Part shown: positions 9,050 through 14,959 of the stretch, piece by piece | Layout of the letters: every line of letters begins with the position of its first letter | Numbering within the stretch: position 1 is the first letter of the stretch | Assembly (NCBI RefSeq): GCF_014203735.1 | Contig: NZ_JACHJQ010000005.1 | Coordinates: forward strand, 124,001-188,000 | Origin: Actinophytocola algeriensis | Lineage (GTDB): Bacteria; Actinomycetota; Actinomycetes; Mycobacteriales; Pseudonocardiaceae | Length of the DNA: 64,000 nucleotides | Direction: 5' to 3' | Translations under genes and position numbers: made by a program | Notes under the pieces: generated by a model | What the model was told of the DNA's origin: nothing | What the model saw: only the letters and a program-made list of their open reading frames with translations | The model's database searches: none

Positions 9050-11900
9050 CGAGCTCGCCGTCGTTCTCCTGGACAGTGTCACGCTCGACGCCGACTGCTT
9101 CGTACGTCGCCGCCAGGGCAGCGCGTTCGACCAGGGGTACCGGCGCGTCGATGGCGGTGCGGATGGCCTCGGCCTGGTGCAGCAGCAACGCCGCCCGGTC
9201 CGGCTCGCCGGTCGAGCACGCCACCGCCGCCAGGGCCTCCAGGACACTCGCCTGTCGCCAGCGGTCGCCCAGTTCGCGGTGGTGCGCCAGGCTCGTGCAC
9301 AGGAGTTCGGCCGCCCGGGCGGGTCTGCCCTCGGCGTGTTCGGACAGGCCGAGCAGGTTCAGCGCCCACGCGATGCCTTCCTTGAACTCCAGCTGCCCGA
9401 ACGTGTCCAGCGCCTCTTCCAGCAGCCGCCGCGCGGTGCCGTCGTCGCCGCGGTGGTGGGCCACGGCGCCCAGGTAGGCCAGTGACGACGCGGCGCCCTT
9501 GCTGTCGTCCAGCTCGCGCAGGCGGGTGAGGCTCACCATCAGGTGCGCGCCTGCGCTGTCCAGGTCACCGGCGAGCCACGCCGTCGCGCCGGCCAGCTGG
9601 TGGGAGTACGCGACCCCGAAGAGGTCCGCCGCGGCGCGGAAGCTCTCCCGCGAAGCCGTGTACCACCGCAGCGCCTCCGGGTAGCGGGCCTGTTCCCGCG
9701 CCACCGATCCGAGCAGCCGCTGCAACCTGCCGACCAGTCTGTGGTCACCGGCGGCGTGTGCGAGTCCGGCGGTGGCGTGCGCGGCGGCCTGGGCGTAGTC
9801 GCACTCGAACAAGGCCAGCGACGCGGCACCGGCCAGCGCCTTCGCGAGCGCCGGGTCGTCGCCGGTCCTGGACAGTGCCCTGGCCAGCCACTGCCTGCCC
9901 TCCCGGTAGTGCCCGTGCAGGTGGCAGTAGCGGCACAGCGCGGCCGCCAGCCGCAGCTCACCGGCCGGGTCGGGCCGGGAGGCGAACCAGGCCATGGCCG
10001 TGCGGAGGTTGTCGTGGTCGGCCCGCAGCTCGCGCAGCCGGTCACCGGCGGGCTCGGCGTCGGCCTCCTCGGCCAGCGCGAGGAAGTACTCGGCGTGCCC
10101 TCGGTGGGCTGGGTCGTCGGCGGGCAGCTGCTCGGCGGCGTACGCGGCGATGGTCTCCAGCATGGTGAACCGGCCGGTGCCGCCCTGACGCCGCACCAGC
10201 GACTTGGCCACCAGCCCGGTCAGGGCGTCCAGCGTGCCGCCGACCGCCTCGGCCGCGTCGACGGTGAACCCGCCCGCGAACACCGCGAGCCTGCCGAACA
10301 GCGTGGCCTCCGCCGCGGTCAGCGAGTCGTGGCTCCACGCCAGCGTCGCCCGCAGCGTGCGGTGGTGGGCGGGCCCGGCCACGCCGTAGGTCAGCAGGCC
10401 GAAGCGGTCCCGCAGCCTGCGCACGATCTGGGCCGGGGTCAGCACCGGGGTGCGCGCGGCGGCGAGCTCGATCGCCAGCGGCAGCCCGTCCAGCGCAGCG
10501 CACAGCCGGGCGATCGCCGCCGCGTCGTCGTCGCCGAAGTCCCGCACGCCCTGTTCCGCCGCGCGGTCGAGGAACAGCCGCACCGCGTCGTACACCGCCA
10601 GCTCCGGCAACGTTCTCGGCACGTCCGGGTCGGGCACCGCGAGCGGCGGCACCTCGTAGGTCACCTCGTCGGCGACCCGCAGCGCCTCCCGGCTGGTGGC
10701 GAGCACCGTCAGCCCCGGGCACGCGGCCAGCAGCCGGACCACCAGCTCGGCGCACGCCCGCACGAGGTGCTCGCAGTTGTCGAGCACCACCAGCCGTTCC
10801 CCGGACAGCGCCTCGACGACCGTGTCGACGCGTCCCAGGTCCGGCCGTTCCGGCGCGCCCAGCGCGGTGGCGACGGCGTCGGCCACCAGGCCGGGGTCGG
10901 TCACCGGGGTCAGGTCGATCACCACGGGTGCGGGGAACGCGGTCACCGCGCTCGTCGCGAGCCGGGTCTTGCCGCAGCCGCCCGGCCCGGTCAAGGTCAC
11001 CAGCCGGGCCCGGTCCAGCAACCGCCGCACGTCGGCCAGCTCCCGGTGCCGCCCGACCAGACCGGGCGCCTCTGCCATCGCGGCGACCGGTGCCGTGACC
11101 ACCGGCGCGGGGCGCGGTGGCGCGGTGACCGGGTCCACCTCGGCCGCACCGGCGAGCACCGCCGCCTCCAGCCGCCGCAGCTCCGCGCCGGGCTCGACCC
11201 CCAGCTCCGCCACCAGGACCGCTCGCGCCCGCCGGTAGGTGCGCAGCGCCTCCGCCTGCCTGCCCGCCCGGTGGTGGGCGATCATCAGCAGCTCCCACGG
11301 CCGCTCACGCAGCGGGTGGCGGGTCAGGAGCCGCTCGAGGTCGTCCACCGCGGCGGCGTGCTCGCCGCGCGCCAGGTCGGCCTCGGCGAGTGCCTCCGCC
11401 GCGCCGATCCCCGCCTCCCGCAGGCGGTCCACCTCGGCCAGGCCCCACTCCGCGACCGGGCAGTCGGCCAGCGGGTCACCGCGCCACAGCGCGACACCGG
11501 CCCGCAGCCGGGCGGCCGCGCCCGCCGCGTCACCCGCGCCGAGGGCCAGCCGCCCGGCCCGCAGGTGTTCGGCGAACCGGTCGATGTCGAGCGTGCCGGG
11601 TGGCAGCCGCAGCGCGTACCCCGGCCCCGCGGTGACGAGCAGGCTGCCGAGCCCGGCGGGCACCATGGCTTGCCGGACGCGGGCGAGGTGGCTGTGCAGC
11701 GTCTTCACCGCGGTCGGCGGTGGGGCGGTGCCCCACAGCGCGTCGACCAGCTGCGCGCGGGACACCACCGCCGGTGCGCGCAGCGCCAGCAGTGCGAGCA
11801 GCGCGCGCTGTCTGCCGCCGGACAGGCGCAGCGCGCCACCCGGACCGGTGGCCTCGAGCGGGCCGAGCAGGCGCAGGTCAACCGAGCACGCGGTGTCCAC
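9015..11900 (-). CDS. AfsR/SARP-family transcriptional regulator with NB-ARC ATPase and TPR repeats
   Basis: A 961-aa regulator. Order of domains: winged helix OmpR-type DNA-binding domain (about 8-98), bacterial transcriptional activator domain BTAD (about 105-250), NB-ARC/AAA ATPase with Walker A LTGPGGCGKTR near residue 303 and LVVLDNCEH as Walker B, then TPR-like helical repeats to the end. This is the architecture of AfsR and related STAND activators that bind direct repeats and recruit RNA polymerase when ATP binding and an input signal allow assembly. Such genes often control secondary metabolism, but no biosynthetic cluster is adjacent. An operon with the downstream sigma fragment is excluded by orientation. 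Confidence 0.92.
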   Translation of the reverse strand: MDTACSVDLRLLGPLEATGPGGALRLSGGRQRALLALLALRAPAVVSRAQLVDALWGTAPPPTAVKTLHSHLARVRQAMVPAGLGSLLVTAGPGYALRLPPGTLDIDRFAEHLRAGRLALGAGDAAGAAARLRAGVALWRGDPLADCPVAEWGLAEVDRLREAGIGAAEALAEADLARGEHAAAVDDLERLLTRHPLRERPWELLMIAHHRAGRQAEALRTYRRARAVLVAELGVEPGAELRRLEAAVLAGAAEVDPVTAPPRPAPVVTAPVAAMAEAPGLVGRHRELADVRRLLDRARLVTLTGPGGCGKTRLATSAVTAFPAPVVIDLTPVTDPGLVADAVATALGAPERPDLGRVDTVVEALSGERLVVLDNCEHLVRACAELVVRLLAACPGLTVLATSREALRVADEVTYEVPPLAVPDPDVPRTLPELAVYDAVRLFLDRAAEQGVRDFGDDDAAAIARLCAALDGLPLAIELAAARTPVLTPAQIVRRLRDRFGLLTYGVAGPAHHRTLRATLAWSHDSLTAAEATLFGRLAVFAGGFTVDAAEAVGGTLDALTGLVAKSLVRRQGGTGRFTMLETIAAYAAEQLPADDPAHRGHAEYFLALAEEADAEPAGDRLRELRADHDNLRTAMAWFASRPDPAGELRLAAALCRYCHLHGHYREGRQWLARALSRTGDDPALAKALAGAASLALFECDYAQAAAHATAGLAHAAGDHRLVGRLQRLLGSVAREQARYPEALRWYTASRESFRAAADLFGVAYSHQLAGATAWLAGDLDSAGAHLMVSLTRLRELDDSKGAASSLAYLGAVAHHRGDDGTARRLLEEALDTFGQLEFKEGIAWALNLLGLSEHAEGRPARAAELLCTSLAHHRELGDRWRQASVLEALAAVACSTGEPDRAALLLHQAEAIRTAIDAPVPLVERAALAATYEAVGVERDTVQENDGELVSGASRAVSPG

Positions 11901-11939
11901 CCATTAGGAGAGGATCACACCGGCCGCCAGATACAGACC

Positions 11940-12926
11940 TCAGCAGCCGGAGATGGACTCGCCGCCGCAGGAGTCGACCCCGCCGCCGCCGATGATGGAG
12001 TCGAAGCTGAGGTTGCCCTGCAGGTTGTTGTTGTTCTCGTCGCCGGTGATCGTGTCGTCGCCCGACCCGCCGTGGACGTCCTCGACGTGGCTGATCAGGT
12101 CGGTCTCGCCAACCTCGCCGCCCTTCCCGGCCGCCAGGTCCACCGCGACGGGCGCCGTGCGGGCCGTGTAGACGATGATGTCCCGCATCGCCTCCTCCGA
12201 GCCGATGATCACGTCGTCGCCCTGGCCGCCGTCGAAGTCGCCCCCACCCTTGTCGGTCGGCGGTTCCACCAGCGCGTCGTCGCCGGGACCGCCCGAGTAG
12301 GCGTCCCGCCACTCGCCACCGGACAGCCTGTCGTCCCCGTCGTCGCCGTACAGGCGGTCGGCGCAGAAGGAGCAGGTGCTCAGGGGCGTGGTCAGGTCGC
12401 CGTAGACGGTGTCGGCGCCGGGTCCGCCGTAGAGGTGGTCCTCGCCGACGCCACCGACCAGCACGTCACCGCCTTCGCCGCCGGACAGCTTGTCCTTCCC
12501 GGCGCCACCGAGCAGGCGGTCCGGTCCGAGACCACCCGTGAGCAGGTCGTCGCCGTCCCCACCGGACGCGGTGAGCGGCAGCGCACCCCGGTAGGCCAAC
12601 GTGTCCGCCAGCGCGCCCAGGATCACCTCGACGGACGCGACCGCCTGCTCCTGGCACCAGACCGCGACCTCGGAGACGAGCTTGCAGCCCGGACCCGCGG
12701 TGAGCGGAACCGTGTCGGTGACCACGAGATACCCGTCGCTGTGCTTGACCCGGATCTGGTGGGCCTGCCCGGCGGACACCTGCACGACCAGCTCCTTGTC
12801 CACCACCTGGACCGACAGCGTGCCCGCGTCGGCGGGACCCGCCACCAGCACGCCGTGCGCGAGTACCGCCACACCGAGCGCGGCGCACCGCCGCGCGGAA
12901 GTTCCCCATCTGGACAACAGCTTCAC
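11940..12926 (-). CDS. Secreted RTX-type calcium-binding repeat protein
   Basis: About 328 aa. A signal peptide (RCAALGVAVLAHGVLVAGPA region) is followed by a beta-rich N-terminal part (about 35-110), then glycine/aspartate nonapeptide repeats such as GGDGDDLLTGG, GGAGKDKLSGG and GGSGDDTITGD. These match the hemolysin-type GGxGxDxUx pattern that winds into a Ca2+-binding parallel beta-roll. Paired Cys near SFCAD and at the C-terminus (ESISGC) may form disulfides. RTX proteins of Gram-negative bacteria usually leave by type I secretion; this one carries a Sec-type signal instead. GTG at 12926 is taken as start; TTG nine bases further in is also possible. Function beyond calcium binding is not predictable. 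Confidence 0.8.
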   Translation of the reverse strand: MKLLSRWGTSARRCAALGVAVLAHGVLVAGPADAGTLSVQVVDKELVVQVSAGQAHQIRVKHSDGYLVVTDTVPLTAGPGCKLVSEVAVWCQEQAVASVEVILGALADTLAYRGALPLTASGGDGDDLLTGGLGPDRLLGGAGKDKLSGGEGGDVLVGGVGEDHLYGGPGADTVYGDLTTPLSTCSFCADRLYGDDGDDRLSGGEWRDAYSGGPGDDALVEPPTDKGGGDFDGGQGDDVIIGSEEAMRDIIVYTARTAPVAVDLAAGKGGEVGETDLISHVEDVHGGSGDDTITGDENNNNLQGNLSFDSIIGGGGVDSCGGESISGC

Positions 12927-13509
12927 CCTCTCAGCCGGATCTACGGCACATGGTCGCCGGAGAGCGGCTGTGTCTCGGTTGTGGCGCGGTTGTGGCCGTC
13001 GGAGGTGTCTGTGTTGTCGTCGGAGGTTCTGGTCGACGGGGTTCGTTGGCGGGTGGTGGTTTGTTCGGTGGTGTGGTTTGTCCTCGCCGGACGGGCAGGT
13101 CTCCGGGGTGGCGGGGGTGGTTTGGTTGCGTTGGGTGCGGGTCTGCCTGCCATCCCGTCGACCGCCCTTCGGGCTATCACACCGGCTCAAGGGGGCGGTT
13201 CCGAGTTTTGCTGCCGGTTTGGGTTGTTGGTGCCCCCTTGATCCGGTGTGATCGGGCTTCGCCAGGTCGACGGGATGGCAGGGAGCCCCTTTGTGGTCGG
13301 CTTCCACCCTATGCTCGGTTGGCCTTCGTGCCGTGAAAGGCGCTTTCAGGACGTGGACCGGTTGAATCCGCCGTGTCATGAAGGGCCCCTTCATCACGGT
13401 GAGCGCAACGAAGGGGTCCTTCGTCACACCGGGTCTTACGAAGGGGTCCTTCATCGCAGCGGGTGTTGCGAAGGGGCCATCGGGGCGTCGAGTGTCCCGA
13501 AGGCGTCTT
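12927..13509. other. Repeat-rich intergenic region
   Basis: No protein gene is recognisable in this 583-bp gap. It contains a G/T-rich segment around 13073-13111 similar to the left part of the two MITE-like elements elsewhere in the window, a 50-bp imperfect inverted repeat (13147-13281), one GTGAAAGGCGCTTTCA hairpin (13333-13348) and a tandem array of 30-bp hairpin units (13378 to about 13515). Apparent decapeptide repeats in frames through the array are a by-product of the 30-bp period. Confidence 0.6.
13147..13281. repeat. 50-bp imperfect inverted repeat with 35-nt loop
   Basis: The left arm (13147-13196) begins CTGCCATCCCGTCGACC and ends TCAAGGGGGC. The right arm (13232-13281) is its reverse complement at about 40 of 50 positions, mismatches being clustered in the centre of the arm. 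The two outer blocks of 17 and 9-10 bp are perfect. It may be a degenerate mobile-element relic or a transcription terminator-like structure for the flanking minus-strand genes. Confidence 0.65.
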
Positions 13510-13515
13510 TCAGGG
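13378..13515. repeat. Tandem array of 30-bp palindromic units
   Basis: Units start at 13378, 13408, 13438, 13468 and 13498, an exact 30-bp spacing. Each begins with a near-palindrome: ATGAAGGGCCCCTTCAT, ACGAAGGGGTCCTTCGT, ACGAAGGGGTCCTTCAT, then two decayed copies. The remaining 13 bp of each unit are less conserved. The last unit runs into the stop codon (13510-13512) of the minus-strand hypothetical gene. The hairpins could terminate that transcript or act as a REP-like protein-binding array. Confidence 0.7.
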
Positions 13516-14517
13516 CATTGGGCGCAGCTCGTGGACGTTGCGGGGGAGGAGCTTGAGTTCGCGTCTGTACTGCGGGGTGCGAACTGCCGCGCGTACGCGG
13601 TCGAGGGTCGCCTGGTTGCCGAAGGCGGGCCACAGGCCGAACAGTTCCGCGTCCCGCCACCGCATCGTGGCCTTGTCGGTGGTCGGGTCGACGGCGATGA
13701 TGCGATCGACGATCTCGGCCAGGTGGGGGTGGTCGTGGCCGGGGTTGTGGCCGGACGCGATCCGGACCGCGTTGGCGAGGACGGTGAGTTCGTCCGTCTC
13801 GGACAGCACGCCTGCGGCCTCACCGGTCAGCACTCGTCGCAGGTCTTCGATGTCCAGGGTGCATAAGGCGAACCTGGCGAAGCCCGGACCGACCCGCGGG
13901 TCCTCGCTGGCCGCCAGTGCTGCGCGCCATCCGGCGGCGCGGGCCGTTCCGGTGACCAACCGGCGCCGGAGTTCCGCTATGCCGTGCCGGTCCCGGGTTG
14001 CCGCGTAGCGCTTCCAGTCGCGGAAGAACTCCGTGGTGTCACCCCGGTCGGCCAGTGCGGCGCCGATGTCGCGGTAGCCCACCCACGACAGGCCGTCGCC
14101 GATCCGTTCCGCCGCCGCGCGCGCCCCGGCGAGGTCATCGTCCGCGAGGCGGTTCAGCACCTGCTGCCGTCGCGCGCCGCTGTAGGACGGCAGGAACCCG
14201 GCGAGCGCGTCGACGTCGTGCAGTGCGCCCACCGCGATGAGCGCACAGGCGGCGTCGGCGAAGTCGAAGCGGCCAGGACGGCCCAGCGAGGCCACCACGT
14301 CGCGGTAGCGGACAGGTGTCCCCTTGATCCTGGTCACCGTCCTCGGACCGTCCCCTTCGGACGGGAGCCGGGAGGTCAGCTCACCGAGCAGCCGCGCCCG
14401 AGGCCCGACCCGCGCCGCCGGCACCGGGTAGGGCGGCTTGCTGGCTGCCACACGCTCGTCCTCGGTGACGGGCGCGGTGAGTCCCGCCACGACGAGATCC
14501 GTCAACGCGACCACCAC
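13510..14517 (-). CDS. Hypothetical protein
   Basis: A 335-aa predicted cytosolic protein, mostly alpha-helical, without signal peptide or membrane span. Segments such as DFADAACALIAVGALHDVDA and ARRQQVLNRLADDDLAGARA suggest paired-helix repeats, but no family was recognised. Codon use is ordinary for the window, so it is probably a real gene. It is isolated between repeat blocks: a MITE-like element lies 63 bp upstream of its start and the 30-bp hairpin array touches its stop. No function is proposed. Confidence 0.6.
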   Translation of the reverse strand: MVVALTDLVVAGLTAPVTEDERVAASKPPYPVPAARVGPRARLLGELTSRLPSEGDGPRTVTRIKGTPVRYRDVVASLGRPGRFDFADAACALIAVGALHDVDALAGFLPSYSGARRQQVLNRLADDDLAGARAAAERIGDGLSWVGYRDIGAALADRGDTTEFFRDWKRYAATRDRHGIAELRRRLVTGTARAAGWRAALAASEDPRVGPGFARFALCTLDIEDLRRVLTGEAAGVLSETDELTVLANAVRIASGHNPGHDHPHLAEIVDRIIAVDPTTDKATMRWRDAELFGLWPAFGNQATLDRVRAAVRTPQYRRELKLLPRNVHELRPMP

Positions 14518-14580
14518 GCGGCGATTATGCCGGTGGCGTCAGGGATCCTGGCACCCGGCACCCGCCGCGGGCAGGTGGAC

Positions 14581-14959
14581 CTAGTGCTGTGTCCACTTGC
14601 GTTGGCCGGGTTCGTGGTTTGTTCTCGCCGGACGGGGTTTGCCTCCGGCGGCTCCTCGCCGGAGGGGTAGGTCTCTGGGATGGCAGGCAGCCTCGGGTGT
14701 GGTGTGGGGCTTGCGCCCCCCGGCGCCCGCGCGCCCTCGTGACGTCCCGTTGTGCCGTGAAAGGCGCTTTCACAGCACTGGCCATGCTGTGAAAGGCGCG
14801 TTTAGGGCACTCACCGCCCTCAACGCGCCTTTCACAGCGTCGGCGATGTCCTGAACGCGCCTTTCACGGCAAACCAGCCCACCCCGGCACAGCCATCACC
14901 GCCGGCTTGGCCGGACCGCCGGGGGACCCGGCAAAGGTTGGTGGACACAGCACAACTAG
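14581..14959. mobile_element. MITE-like element 1 with terminal inverted repeats
   Basis: A 379-bp non-coding element. The left end is CTAGTGCTGTGTCCAC (14581-14596); the right end is GTGGACACAGCAC followed by AACTAG (14941-14959), an inverted copy. The interior shares long stretches with a second element at 42424-42738, e.g. GTTTGTTCTCGCCGG, CTCTGGGATGGCAGGCAGCC, CACCGCCGGCTTGGCCGGAC. Both ends carry CTAG; Tc1/IS630-type elements use TA-containing targets, so a passively mobilised relative is a reasonable guess. It has no transposase. The right CTAG contains the TAG stop of the adjoining minus-strand gene. Confidence 0.72.
14786..14838. repeat. Long hairpin inside MITE-like element 1
   Basis: GCTGTGAAAGGCGCGTT (14786-14802) pairs perfectly with its inverted copy at 14822-14838, with a further AGGGC/GCCCT pairing inside and a 7-nt loop. 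It is preceded by the shorter hairpin GTGAAAGGCGCTTTCAC (about 14757-14773). The same GTGAAAGGC...GCTTTCAC core appears at 13333-13348 and 42622-42642. Confidence 0.7.

Noticed and set aside
9543-13241. A 1232-codon plus-strand open frame opposite the AfsR-like and RTX genes.
   Set aside because: It is an antisense shadow of high-GC coding DNA: no recognisable domain, very Arg/Gly/Gln-rich, and both minus-strand genes carry clear families.
13378-13515. Possible CRISPR array.
   Set aside because: Units follow each other directly with no unique spacers, and no cas genes are present.
13378-13866. A plus-strand protein with decapeptide repeats (MKGPFITVSA, TKGSFVTPGL, TKGSFIAAGV).
   Set aside because: The 30-bp DNA period creates repeats in every frame, including the minus strand; the frame then runs antisense through a better gene.
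14597-14940. Transposase or other protein inside MITE-like element 1.
   Set aside because: Short open frames on both strands are not conserved in frame with element 2 and have no domain.
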